A stretch of DNA of 64,000 nt from Oscillospiraceae bacterium. GTDB taxonomy: Bacteria > Bacillota > Clostridia > Oscillospirales > Oscillospiraceae. Every line of letters starts with the position of its first letter. The first letter of the stretch is position 1. The position numbers and the translations under genes were made by a program. Location: assembly GCA_015067635.1 (NCBI GenBank), contig SVMA01000005.1:1-64000 (forward strand), written 5' to 3'. The notes under the pieces are model-generated. The model worked only from the letters and a program-made list of their open reading frames with translations, did no database searches and was not told where the DNA came from. This document shows positions 8,056 to 16,248 of this stretch, in pieces.

Positions 8056-8822
8056 AGGCTTTTCCTCGAAAAAGTTGTGCCCACAGCCTTACCGTCCAAA
8101 ATATCATAAAGATTTTCCGGGCGGCTGCCGTTGGCAATGACCATGTCACAGTCACAGCTAAGGCAAATCTCTGCGGCGTGCAGTTTTGTGACCATGCCGC
8201 CGGTGCCTTGGGTGGTGGAGCTGACGCCGGCCAGTGCAAGAATTTTATCATCCACTTTGGTCACCCGGCTTAAGAGAACGGCGTCCGCGTGGTAATGGGG
8301 ATCCGCGGTATAAAGTCCGTCAATATCGGAAAGCAATACCAGAAGATCTGCACGGATGCTTCTGGAGACCATAGCGGCCAAAGTATCATTATCACCGATG
8401 ACGATTTCGTTGGTGGCGATGGTATCGTTTTCGTTAATGATGGGAAGTACCCCCAGCTCCAGCAAACGGTTCAGGGTGTTAATGAAGTTGCAGTGGCGGG
8501 TCTCGTTATCCATGTCCTCTCCGGTAATCAGCAGCTGAGCCACAGTGTGGTGATATTCGCTGAACAGCTTGTCGTATGTATACATCAGCTCGCACTGTCC
8601 CACAGCGGCGGCGGCCTGCTTGGAGGGGATATCGGTAGGTCGCTGCAGCAGTCCCAGCTTACCAACGCCCATGCCAATGGCGCCTGAGGATACCAAAATC
8701 ACCTCATGACCGGCATTTTTAATGTCGCTCATGATTTGACACAGGCGTTCCACCCGCCGGATATTCAAATGTCCGGATGCGTGCGCCAGCGTGGAGGTAC
8801 CGATTTTTACAACGATACGCAT
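8052..8822 (-). CDS. proB: Glutamate 5-kinase, short form without PUA domain
   Basis: Phosphorylates glutamate, the first and usually feedback-controlled step of proline synthesis. 256 residues, covering only the amino-acid-kinase domain: [45 protein letters not shown] and [16 protein letters not shown]. The C-terminal PUA domain of the roughly 370-residue E. coli enzyme is missing, as in several other bacteria. First gene of the proBAC operon. Confidence 0.95.
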   Translation of the reverse strand: MRIVVKIGTSTLAHASGHLNIRRVERLCQIMSDIKNAGHEVILVSSGAIGMGVGKLGLLQRPTDIPSKQAAAAVGQCELMYTYDKLFSEYHHTVAQLLITGEDMDNETRHCNFINTLNRLLELGVLPIINENDTIATNEIVIGDNDTLAAMVSRSIRADLLVLLSDIDGLYTADPHYHADAVLLSRVTKVDDKILALAGVSSTTQGTGGMVTKLHAAEICLSCDCDMVIANGSRPENLYDILDGKAVGTTFSRKSL

Positions 8823-8853
8823 AAAATCCCTCCCAGAAAAATATATTTTTCTT

Positions 8854-8882
8854 ATTGTATACCTTTTTCACCGGAAAGTAAA
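8854..8882 (-). promoter_or_regulatory. Probable proBAC promoter
   Basis: On the minus strand, TTTACT (8877-8882), 17 bases, TACAAT (8854-8859). The -35 is imperfect (4 of 6). The interval 8823-9189 has no gene; it holds this promoter, a hairpin, a repeat element and a terminator. Confidence 0.5.
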
Positions 8883-8922
8883 GCAAAATAAGCGGAAAAA
8901 CCAAAATCCCCTGCACGTATCC

Positions 8923-8948
8923 TTTGCCCCCTCTGAGGAGGGGGCAAA
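8923..8948. repeat. Perfect 11-bp inverted repeat next to the intergenic repeat
   Basis: Arms TTTGCCCCCTC (8923-8933) and its complement (8938-8948) with a 4-base loop, lying 3 bases before the repeat element at 8952. No T-tract follows on the plus strand. It resembles the C-rich hairpin at 17478 and a weaker one at 16178. Confidence 0.55.
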
Positions 8949-8951
8949 CAA

Positions 8952-9085
8952 TGTCATTGCGAACTAGTGACCGATGTCACTGGTGTGGCAATCCGTATCC
9001 TACAGCAGCAAAGATGCTGCGTGGCTCATAAGAGCCGCAAGGAAACGGATTCCCACGCCAGTTTGAGAACTGGCTCGGAATGACA
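8952..9085. repeat. Intergenic MITE-like repeat, copy 1
   Basis: Begins TGTCATTGCGA and ends TCGGAATGACA, imperfect terminal inverted repeats. Internal blocks GTGGCAATCCG and CGGATTCCCACGCCAG are also inverted. The same ends and internal order (TGTCATTGCGAG, GGCAATC, GATTGCCACGCCAG, CTCGCAATGACA) recur at 18097-18193, so this is a dispersed palindromic repeat family rather than a gene. No coding capacity. Confidence 0.8.
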
Positions 9086-9151
9086 CGAACCTGGAGGTCT
9101 TTTGCATCTTGGATATACCAAAGGGAGAGCCAAGTGGTGCAGTTTCTGTAC

Positions 9152-9186
9152 AAAAAATCCCCGTTCTTACGAACGAGGATTTTTGG
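9152..9186 (-). terminator. Terminator downstream of the broken M20 gene
   Basis: A hairpin of AAATCCCCGTTC and GAACGAGGATTT with a 4-base loop (one G-U pair), then T residues on the minus strand, directly after the gene ending at 9190. Confidence 0.7.
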
Positions 9187-9189
9187 CTG

Positions 9190-10446
9190 TCACACATCGC
9201 CGATGGACTGTTTATTGCGCTCTTTTATTGCTTTGGCTAAGGCCGCGTTATCTTTTACCAAATCGTAGACCGCACAGGCCAAGAGCTTGGAAGCAGTGAT
9301 ATAAACAAACTCCTTGTCTGTGACGGAGAAGTCCTTGCTGTGCAATGCGCCCTCAAAACCGCCAATAGTAGGCTGAATTGCCGGAATGAGATTGCTCACA
9401 TCACCCATATCGGTCGATCTCGTCATATCCTGATAATGGTCAATGCTTTCCGGGGTTAAAAACATAAGCGCATTCTCTTCAAAAACATCGGAGAGGTTTT
9501 CGTCCTGCTTTAGCGGTGCGTAGCCTCGGATGTTTTCAATGTGACATGCTGCACCCACCGCCATAGCACCGGCTTTGGCTGCATTATCCACCTTTCGGCA
9601 GGCGTCAGTCAGTGCCGGAACGTTGGAGGCGCGCACATAAGTATCCATTACTGCTTCCCCGGGGATTACATTCACCAAATCACCACCGTTGGAAATAATG
9701 GGGTGAATACGAACTCTGTCGGAATCCTGAAAGGTTGCCCGATTGGCGTTGATACCGGCAATGGTCATCACAGCGGCGTCCAGGGCGTTTATTCCGTTCC
9801 AGGGCTCACTTCCGTGGGCGGACTTCCCGGAGAAGGTAATCTTCTTTGCTTCAAAGACAAGACTTGTGCCGCGCATGAACAAACGGGGCTGTGGAGTCAT
9901 GGCCTGGGCATGAAGCATCATTGCAATGTCGATGCTGTCAAAAATACCAAGGTGGATCAATTCCTGTTTGCCGGACATATACGTAATGACTCCGCTGTCA
10001 ACCAGGTGACGCCGATAATCCAACTCCACAAATTCCTCAGCCGGAACGGCCAGGAACGTAATCTTACAGCTGCAAGCGTCTAACATTCCGCTTTTAACGA
10101 TGCCGTAGGCGGCACCGACCATTTAGGTGACATGCACGTTATGACAACAGAAATGGGCAGCACCGGTAACCGGATCGGCATAAGGATGCTCGTAGCATTT
10201 GACAGCGTCCATTTCGCCGATGATGCAAATGTTGATATCTGCGTTGGGGTCACGTACAGTACCCATGACACCGGTCACAGCCAGATTTTCCTGATAGGGG
10301 ATACCCAGTTTTGAAAACACTTCCTTAACGTAAGCACTGATTTTTGTTTCCTTAAAGCCCAATTCCGGATTGCGCAGGATATATTCGCCGCAGGCAATGA
10401 TTGCCTCTGCGTTACGGTCGATTGCTTCCATGATTTTCTGCTTCAT
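9190..10446 (-). pseudogene. M20-family amidohydrolase (AbgB/carboxypeptidase-like) interrupted by an in-frame TAA
   Basis: One continuous frame of 419 codons from ATG 10446 encodes a metal-dependent amidohydrolase/peptidase of the M20D type. It has CIIGEMDAV early, then AAHFCCHNVHV, LAVPAEEFVE, GKSAHGSEPWNGINALDA and a C-terminal STDMGDVSNLIPAIQP. A TAA at 10123-10125 splits it after HNVHVT, leaving a 107-residue N-terminal piece and a 310-residue remainder beginning MVGAAYGIV. Next to the stop the usual metal motif CGHN reads CCHN, a second lesion. The remainder lacks an obvious Shine-Dalgarno at MVGAAYG. Most likely a recent pseudogene; a sequencing error or a downstream restart cannot be excluded. 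Confidence 0.82.
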
Positions 10447-10552
10447 TTGTTTCACCTCTGGGAGCATTATAGCATATATATATGGAAATATTGCTATCGC
10501 AATATGAAGGAAATTCGACGGCAAGTTTTGCAGATTCACTTTTCTTCTTCCC

Positions 10553-10622
10553 AATGCCCATATCAAGCCAAAACACCAGCCATAACGGCTGGTGTTTTGG
10601 TTGGTGGGGGAGGACGGATTCG
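10553..10622. repeat. Displaced copy of the tRNA-Tyr 3' end plus its terminator (direct repeat A)
   Basis: About 70 bp that match 10702-10772 except for a few bases. They run from AATGCCCATATCAAGCC through the terminator hairpin to GGGGGAGGACGGATTCG, the complement of the tRNA-Tyr T-arm, acceptor and CCA. This looks like an attachment-site duplication at a tRNA 3' end. Confidence 0.8.
10570..10598 (-). terminator. Duplicated tRNA terminator hairpin (copy A)
   Basis: The stem CACCAGCC (10574-10581) pairs with GGCTGGTG (10587-10594), and T residues follow on the minus strand. It is the same hairpin as at 10719-10749. Confidence 0.7.
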
Positions 10623-10700
10623 CTTTTCTGCGGAAAAGCCACGGCGGTTGCGAGTGTCCACCGGACACTCGCTAAGAGCCGCCTTTCGAATCCGCCCCCC
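10602..10700 (-). repeat. 99-nt three-way-junction element ending in CCA, abutting the tRNA-Tyr tail
   Basis: Read on the minus strand, the outer stem GGGGG/CGGATTCG pairs with CGAATCCG/CCCCC and is followed by ACCA. Inside it are a GGCGG/CCGCC stem carrying the hairpin GCGAGTGTCC-GGT-GGACACTCGC, and a second hairpin CTTTTC-CGCA-GAAAAG. The fold resembles a tRNA-like or mobile structured repeat; no anticodon arm is evident. Its right part is the displaced tRNA-Tyr end. Function unknown. Confidence 0.6.
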
Positions 10701-10701
10701 A

Positions 10702-10772
10702 AATGCCCATATCAAGCCAAAAACACCAGCCGATAAGGCTGGTGTTTTTATTGGTGGGGGAGGACGGATTCG
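10702..10772. repeat. Direct repeat B: tRNA-Tyr 3' end and terminator in place
   Basis: Partner of 10553-10622. It contains the genuine 3' end of tRNA-Tyr and its terminator. The two copies are separated by 79 bp. Confidence 0.8.
10719..10749 (-). terminator. Terminator of the tRNA-Thr/tRNA-Tyr operon
   Basis: An 8-bp stem CACCAGCC (10724-10731) with GGCTGGTG (10737-10744), flanked by A and T runs, directly after tRNA-Tyr. Confidence 0.85.
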
Positions 10773-10836
10773 AACCATCGAAGCGATACGCAGCAGATTT
10801 ACAGTCTGTCCCCTTTGGCCACTCGGGAACTCCCCC
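10752..10836 (-). tRNA. tRNA-Tyr (GTA)
   Basis: Acceptor GGGGGAG/CTCCCCC, anticodon loop CTGTAAA with GTA, a long variable arm as in class II tRNAs, T-arm GGTTCGAATCC and an encoded CCA (10752-10754). Second gene of a tRNA-Thr-tRNA-Tyr unit. Confidence 0.95.
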
Positions 10837-10874
10837 AAATATGAAATTTTGTTAAGTCCGGCTGGGCGGTATTG

Positions 10875-10950
10875 TGGAGCCGGTAGACGGACTCGAACCC
10901 CCGACCTGCTGATTACAAATCAGCTGCTCTACCAACTGAGCTATACCGGC
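10875..10950 (-). tRNA. tRNA-Thr (TGT)
   Basis: Acceptor GCCGGTA/TACCGGC, D-arm AGCTCAGTTGGTAGAGC, anticodon loop TTTGTAA (TGT), T-arm GGGGGTTCGAGTCC and an encoded CCA at 10875-10877. 76 nt including CCA. Confidence 0.96.
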
Positions 10951-10970
10951 AACTCAAACAGAACATGCTT

Positions 10971-10999
10971 ATTATAGCGATGGAAGGCGTGTTTGTCAA
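10971..10999 (-). promoter_or_regulatory. tRNA operon promoter
   Basis: TTGACA (10994-10999), 17 bases, TATAAT (10971-10976) on the minus strand, a full consensus match 20 bases before tRNA-Thr. The rest of the 10447-11130 interval outside the tRNAs holds only the direct repeats and the structured element. Confidence 0.92.
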
Positions 11000-11130
11000 G
11001 TATTATTTTGCGTTTTTTTGAAAAACCCGACGGCTTTACAGAGGCAGTGTCATAAGAAGCAAAGAGGCGATTTTTCAAAAGGGTTTCCGTATAAAAAAGA
11101 GGCGAACATTGCGTTCGCCTCTTCGCTTTT

Positions 11131-13923
11131 TTACAGCTCGATATCCAGTTTTGCAACCACTGCGGCACAGCGGGGACACAGGTCGTCTGCTCCGGCAGCT
11201 TCGGAGTGCATCCAGCACCGGGGACACTTAGTGCCCTTGGCTTCGGATACGGCAATGGTCAGGGCGGGGAAGTTGACACCAACGCCAACCTCTGCACCTT
11301 CCTCGGCTTCCGACCAGTCACAGGCGGAAACGATGCAGATCTCTGCCAGATTGACACCTTCGCAGGCAGATTTCAGGGCGGCATCACTGGTTTCCAGTGC
11401 CACATGGGCTTCCAGCGCCTTGCCGATACGCTTATCGGCACGGGCCTTTTCCAAAATGCCGTTGACATCCTGACGCAGCTTCACGACGGTTTCCCACTTG
11501 TCCATGGCCTGAGCATCCAGCGTGTAAGCAGAGAAGTCTTCAGGCATCTGGTTGAGCAGGACATTTCGGGCATCGTCCTCTGTCCGGTGGGGCATCATCT
11601 GCCAGATTTCGTCACAGGTGAAGGCCAAAATCGGAGCAAACAGCTTTGCCATGGCATCCAAAATCAAATACAGCGCTGTCTGTGCAGAGCGACGGCGCAG
11701 GCCGGAAGCCTCTTCGCAGTACAGACGGTCCTTCAGGATATCCAAATAGAAGCTGCTCAGCTCCACCACGCAGAAGTCATTGATGGCGTGGGAGATCAGA
11801 TGGAATTCATAGTTTTCATAGGCCTTGCGGCAGGTCTTGACCAATGCATCCAGCTTCGTCAATGCCCATTTGTCCAGCTCTTCCATATCGGCAGCGGCTA
11901 CCGGATGATTGGGGTCAAAGTCGTTGAGATTGCCCAGACAGTAACGGGCGGTGTTACGGAACTTCAGATAGTTCTGCGCAATTTGCTTAAAGATCTCCGT
12001 AGAGCAACGCACATCGGCATGATAGTCGGAAGAAGCGGCCCACAGACGAACGATATCCGCGCCAAAGTCCTTGATAAGATCAGCGGGGTCCACACCGTTG
12101 CCCAGGGACTTGTGCATAGCCCGACCCTGACCGTCCACGACCCAGCCGTGGGTCAGCACCTGCTTGAAGGGTGCGCCCTGATCCAAAGCGCCTACAGAGG
12201 TGAGCAGACTGGACTGAAACCAACCGCGGTACTGGTCCGCACCTTCCAAGTATACATCTGCAGGCCACAGCTCGGGAGTACGGTGCATAAGGGAAGCAAA
12301 GTGGGTGGAGCCGGAGTCAAACCAGCAGTCCAGGGTATCCGTTTCCTTACGGAAGGTTTTGCCGGAACAGTGGGGACAGGTAAATCCGTCGGGAATCAGC
12401 TCCATAGCATCCTTTTCAAACCAAATGTTGGAACCGAATTCATCAAACAGCTTGGAGAGCTTTTCAATGCTTTCGGGGTTGGAAACAGGCTTGCCGCAAT
12501 CCTCACAGTAGAACACGGGGATGGGCAGACCCCAACGGCGCTGACGGGAAATACACCAGTCGGCGCGTTCCCGAATCATACTGACCATCCGGTCACCGCC
12601 CCAGGCAGGGAACCATTGCACATTCTCGATGGCTTCCACGGCCTGATCCTTGAAGGACTCCACAGAGCAGAACCACTGGGGAGTTGCCCGGAAGATAACG
12701 GGCTTTTTGCACCGGTCGTGGTGAGGATAGGAGTGGATAATTTGTTCGGAAGCGAACAATGCGCCGCTTTCCTTCATGTCTGCCAAAATGACAGGATTGG
12801 ATTCTTCCGTCTTCAGACCGGCGTACTTACCAGCATAGTCGGTGTGGCGGCCGTAATCATCCACGGGCACAACCAGGTCCATACCGTAGCGCATACAGGT
12901 CTGATAGTCATCCGCACCAAAGCCGGGAGCTGTGTGAACACAGCCGGTACCGGAGTCCATGGTGACATACTCTGCATGCACCAAACGGGAAGTCTTATCC
13001 AGGAAGGGGTGCTGTGCCAGCATATTTTCAAAGAACTGACCGGGATAGGTGGCCAAAATCTCATAACCGGTATAGCCGCCTATGCCCATAACCTTCTCGC
13101 ACAGAGCTTCTGCTACGATGAAGATTTCATCGCTGTAATCGGGTCTGACCAGCACATAGCTGTCCCGGGGATGCAGGCAGATAGCCATATTGCCGGGAAG
13201 GGTCCAAATGGTGGTGGTCCAAATGACAAAATAGGTCTTGCTCAGATCAAAGCCGGCCAGCTTGCCCAAATCGTCCTTCATGGCGAACTTGACATAGACG
13301 GAGGTACAGGGATCGTCCTGATACTCGATATCGGCTTCGGCCACAGCAGTAGCGCAGAACGGGCACCAGGTAACGGGCTTCAGACCCTTATAGATGAAGC
13401 CCTTATCGAACATCCGGCCAAAGACCTTCACTTCCTGTGCCTCGAAATGCTTATCCATAGTGCGATAGGGATGCTCCCAATCTCCCACTACGCCCAAACG
13501 CTGGAATCCGCCCATCTGCTTCTGAATAAAGTCCTCGGCAAAATTCTCACAGGCCTTGCGGAACTCGGGAACAGATATATCCTTATTCAGCTTGCTCTTG
13601 GATTTTTCAATGGCCCGTTCAATGGGCAGACCGTGGTTGTCCCAGCCGGGAACATAGGGGGTATAATAGCCCATCATGGCATGACTGCGGACGATAAAGT
13701 CCTTCAGAGTTTTGTTCAGGGCATGACCCATGTGAATGTAACCGTTACTGAAGGGAGGGCCGTCATGCAGGATAAAGGGAGGCAAATCCTTGTTTTTCTC
13801 CAGCATGGCGTTGTAAAGATCCAGTTCCTGCCATTTTTCCAGCATACCCGGTTCCCGGGCGGGCAGACCGGCCTTCATGGGGAAGTCGGTCTTAGGTGTG
13901 ATGATCGTATTTTTGTAATCCAT
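11131..13923 (-). CDS. ileS: Isoleucyl-tRNA synthetase
   Basis: Charges tRNA-Ile. 930 residues, the usual bacterial length. The class I HIGH-type motif is HMGHALN; the KMSKS-type motif is read in AMHKSLGNGVDP; WDNHGLPIE and the CP1 editing region follow. A C-terminal zinc-binding segment CPRCW/CPRC matches the bacterial enzyme. The ATG at 13921-13923 follows GGAGGTTATTTACC. Expression is controlled by the T-box leader at 13935-14200. Confidence 0.97.
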   Translation of the reverse strand: MDYKNTIITPKTDFPMKAGLPAREPGMLEKWQELDLYNAMLEKNKDLPPFILHDGPPFSNGYIHMGHALNKTLKDFIVRSHAMMGYYTPYVPGWDNHGLPIERAIEKSKSKLNKDISVPEFRKACENFAEDFIQKQMGGFQRLGVVGDWEHPYRTMDKHFEAQEVKVFGRMFDKGFIYKGLKPVTWCPFCATAVAEADIEYQDDPCTSVYVKFAMKDDLGKLAGFDLSKTYFVIWTTTIWTLPGNMAICLHPRDSYVLVRPDYSDEIFIVAEALCEKVMGIGGYTGYEILATYPGQFFENMLAQHPFLDKTSRLVHAEYVTMDSGTGCVHTAPGFGADDYQTCMRYGMDLVVPVDDYGRHTDYAGKYAGLKTEESNPVILADMKESGALFASEQIIHSYPHHDRCKKPVIFRATPQWFCSVESFKDQAVEAIENVQWFPAWGGDRMVSMIRERADWCISRQRRWGLPIPVFYCEDCGKPVSNPESIEKLSKLFDEFGSNIWFEKDAMELIPDGFTCPHCSGKTFRKETDTLDCWFDSGSTHFASLMHRTPELWPADVYLEGADQYRGWFQSSLLTSVGALDQGAPFKQVLTHGWVVDGQGRAMHKSLGNGVDPADLIKDFGADIVRLWAASSDYHADVRCSTEIFKQIAQNYLKFRNTARYCLGNLNDFDPNHPVAAADMEELDKWALTKLDALVKTCRKAYENYEFHLISHAINDFCVVELSSFYLDILKDRLYCEEASGLRRRSAQTALYLILDAMAKLFAPILAFTCDEIWQMMPHRTEDDARNVLLNQMPEDFSAYTLDAQAMDKWETVVKLRQDVNGILEKARADKRIGKALEAHVALETSDAALKSACEGVNLAEICIVSACDWSEAEEGAEVGVGVNFPALTIAVSEAKGTKCPRCWMHSEAAGADDLCPRCAAVVAKLDIEL

Positions 13924-13934
13924 TGGTAAATAAC

Positions 13935-14200
13935 CTCCGTGAAATAATAAAAGAGAACGCCTTTGTCCCTTACAGAAAGAGACAAAGGCGAATAACCCCT
14001 GCGGTACCACTCTTGTTCCGGTTTTCCGGCACTCGTGTGCGCGTTAACGGGCGCAGCTCGGTGCAGCCTACTGTCCGAAGATTTCGGTGCACTGCTCGGA
14101 GGGGATATCCGTCACTTCTGTATCGCAGCCTCTCACCAACAGCTGCTCTCTGAGGATAGGGAAAAGTGCGGACGTGTCCTCGTCATGGCAATCCTATCAA
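13935..14200 (-). promoter_or_regulatory. T-box leader of ileS
   Basis: A minus-strand leader with the T-box AAGAGTGGTACCGCAGG (13998-14014), able to pair with the acceptor end of uncharged tRNA-Ile. It is followed by a terminator stem, CGCCTTTGTC (13958-13967) with GACAAAGGCG (13981-13990), and a T-rich run. Upstream stem I contains the typical AGAGAGC and GGTGAGAGG blocks, and a GATATCC stretch that could display the ATC specifier codon. Uncharged tRNA-Ile would favour the antiterminator. Confidence 0.92.
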
Positions 14201-14881
14201 TTAATTATGATTGGGATCGTAGTTTTGACCAAAATGGTCGCTTAAGTTTTGAAACTTGGGGGAAGAGACAGGGGCCTCAGGTGCGGCCTTCTTCACAGGA
14301 GCATCCATAGCGCTGAGCGCAGCCTCCAGATTGGAGGAGATCTCATCGGCCACATCAGCAGTTCTGTCCTCAGGCTCCACATCCGGCTGACTGTCATAAT
14401 CAAACATGGCAGAAGAAGCGGGAGAAGGCGCATGGGCGGTCTTGATCCGTTCCAAAGTCTGTATGCAGGAAGCCAGCTGCTCTGTCAATTCGTCGATCTT
14501 TGCGGCGGCGGCACGGCGTGCATCTTCCACGCGCTCATTTTCGGCGGCGATCAGCGCATCGGCATTCTTTGCATTTTCTGCGGCCAGAGCGTTGGCATCG
14601 GTCAGCATCTGTGTACACTTGACTTCTGCTTCCTTTACCATCATGTCGCAGGTCTTTTGTGCGTTGACAATGGCATCCTTCATGGATTCCTCGTTGTTAC
14701 GGTACTCTTCCAGCTTGGATACCAGAATCCGCATTTTGCTCTTGAGCAATGCGTTTTCTTTATAAAGTGTGACATAGTCCTCGGTCAGGGGTCCCAGGAT
14801 CTCATCAACGGACTGCATATCGTAGCCGCCGAAGGTGGCCCGACCGAAGGAAATTTGTTCAATTTGCTGCGGTGTAATCAT
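14201..14881 (-). CDS. DivIVA-family cell-division/polarity protein
   Basis: 226 residues. The N-terminal lipid-binding module (about 1-45: ISFGRATFGGYDMQSVDEIL) is the DivIVA/GpsB signature. A long coiled coil (about 50-145) rich in Ala, Glu and Lys follows, then an acidic, low-complexity tail. Such proteins bind negatively curved membrane at septa and poles and recruit division or envelope factors. It is just downstream of sepF and is read in the same direction. The ileS leader promoter must lie in or next to its 3' end. Confidence 0.9.
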   Translation of the reverse strand: MITPQQIEQISFGRATFGGYDMQSVDEILGPLTEDYVTLYKENALLKSKMRILVSKLEEYRNNEESMKDAIVNAQKTCDMMVKEAEVKCTQMLTDANALAAENAKNADALIAAENERVEDARRAAAAKIDELTEQLASCIQTLERIKTAHAPSPASSAMFDYDSQPDVEPEDRTADVADEISSNLEAALSAMDAPVKKAAPEAPVSSPKFQNLSDHFGQNYDPNHN

Positions 14882-14903
14882 AAAATATCCCTACCTCCGT
14901 GGA

Positions 14904-15395
14904 TTAAATATAGGCTTCGACCTCAGTCTGGAGATTTTCCAGGTCGCCGACCACGTCCATATTATGGGGGCAGAACAGATAGGTGGATTGTGCAACCTTT
15001 TTCACCTTGCCGTCCAACGCATAAGCACAGCCGGACAGGAAGTCCACAACCCGACGGGCCATGGCCTTGTCTACGTTCTCCATATTGACAATGACAGCCT
15101 TTCTGCCGCGCAGATCGTCTGCTGCTTTGGAAGCATCGTTGAAATTAGCGGGGTGGAACAAAACCACTTCCTGCTTGTTGCCCATACTGACAACCTGACC
15201 GCTGAAAGCGGTTTTGCCGGTAGTGGCGGCGGGCTTTGTTTCCTCATTGGTATTGCTAAATAACGGAGCACGACGGGCAGGACGTTCTGCTACCGGTTCC
15301 TCCTCTTCAAAGCCTTCTCCTTCTTCGTCGTAATCATCGTACTCGTCTTCGGAGTAGGGCTGTGTAAACTTCTTAACGTTATCCCAAAAACTCAT
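14904..15395 (-). CDS. sepF: Cell division protein SepF
   Basis: 163 residues. The N-terminal MSFWDNVKKF is an amphipathic membrane anchor. An acidic linker (about 15-45) and a C-terminal SepF domain follow (VVLFHPANFNDA, DDLRGRKAVIVNMENVD, RVVDFLSGCAYALDG). SepF links FtsZ to the membrane and aligns the septal ring. The ATG at 15393-15395 has GGAGG 8 bases upstream. It lies between yggS and divIVA, the conserved Gram-positive order. Confidence 0.95.
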   Translation of the reverse strand: MSFWDNVKKFTQPYSEDEYDDYDEEGEGFEEEEPVAERPARRAPLFSNTNEETKPAATTGKTAFSGQVVSMGNKQEVVLFHPANFNDASKAADDLRGRKAVIVNMENVDKAMARRVVDFLSGCAYALDGKVKKVAQSTYLFCPHNMDVVGDLENLQTEVEAYI

Positions 15396-15430
15396 GATCA
15401 AATCCTCCAGTATATTCTCATCTTTATATG

Positions 15431-16126
15431 TCAGGCATAATTCCGTTGCCCGAAGATTGCGGTGCCGATGCGGATCATGGTGCTGCCACAGGCAATGGCA
15501 TCTTCAAAATCATCGGACATACCCATGGACAAAATGTCTACACATACATTATCGCTTTTTTTTGCCGTTATGTCAACAGCAAGAAGATACATTTTTTCAA
15601 AAAATTTGCGATTATCCCCGGAATTTTGCGAAATTGGGGGAATTGCCATCAGTCCACGGAGCCGAATATTGGAAAAAGAGGGGATTTGCTCCACCAAAAC
15701 GGGAATATCTTCCGGTGTAAAACCACTCTTGCTTTCTTCCTGTCCAATATTTACTTCCAGTAAAATATCCTGTCGGATGCCTTGCCGGGCGGCTTCTGTG
15801 TTAATGGCCGTCAGCAGGCGCAAACTGTCCACACTGTGGATCAAATCTACCTTTCCCACTACCTGCTTAACCTTGTTGGTCTGCAGGTGACCGATGAAAT
15901 GCAAGGGAGCTCCTGCGTAAGCGTTTTGAGAAAGTTTTTGCGTCAGCTCCTGCACACGGTTTTCGCCGCAGATATCCACTCCGGCGGCAATGGCAGTACG
16001 CACAGCATCGGCATCATTCATTTTCGTGGCGGCGCAGAGCAGAATTTCCTCCGGATTTCTGCCAGCGGCAATGGCGGCACGAGCCATTTCCTCCCGAATA
16101 CGGGCGATATTTTCCGCAATGGACAT
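15431..16126 (-). CDS. yggS: YggS/PLPBP family pyridoxal-phosphate homeostasis protein
   Basis: 231-residue PLP-binding protein with an alanine-racemase-like TIM barrel. Signatures are LLCAATKMNDADAVR (the lysine binds PLP), CGENRVQELTQKL, HFIGHLQTNKVKQV and LSMGMSDDFEDAIACGSTMI. It is not an enzyme in a pathway but buffers PLP and amino/keto acid pools. The gene neighbours sepF and divIVA, as in many Firmicutes. Confidence 0.95.
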   Translation of the reverse strand: MSIAENIARIREEMARAAIAAGRNPEEILLCAATKMNDADAVRTAIAAGVDICGENRVQELTQKLSQNAYAGAPLHFIGHLQTNKVKQVVGKVDLIHSVDSLRLLTAINTEAARQGIRQDILLEVNIGQEESKSGFTPEDIPVLVEQIPSFSNIRLRGLMAIPPISQNSGDNRKFFEKMYLLAVDITAKKSDNVCVDILSMGMSDDFEDAIACGSTMIRIGTAIFGQRNYA

Positions 16127-16177
16127 AAGGAATCCTTCTTTCTATAAGTTGTCCGCTAATTTTTGCACATCTCTTGC

Positions 16178-16194
16178 CTCTCCCATAGGGAGAG
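16178..16194. repeat. Short C-rich hairpin, possible remnant of an intergenic repeat
   Basis: CTCTCCC-ATA-GGGAGAG (16178-16194), followed by AGGATTGG. It resembles the left end of the element at 17478-17613. Confidence 0.35.
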
Positions 16195-16207
16195 CCAGAG
16201 GATTGGC

Positions 16208-16240
16208 AATAAAACAAGCGACGGAAGTTCTCTCCGTCGC
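16208..16240 (-). terminator. Terminator after hfq
   Basis: Stem GCGACGGA (16218-16225) with TCCGTCGC (16233-16240), followed on the minus strand by TTGTTTTATT. Confidence 0.8.
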
Positions 16241-16248
16241 ATGTTTGC

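Noticed and set aside
10560..10980. An apparent open frame on the plus strand through the tRNA and repeat region
   Set aside because: It runs through tRNA-Tyr, tRNA-Thr and duplicated terminators, so it is not coding.
11206..13929. A 907-codon open frame on the plus strand opposite ileS
   Set aside because: An antisense shadow: it reads through the complement of IleS motifs and has no promoter or Shine-Dalgarno of its own.
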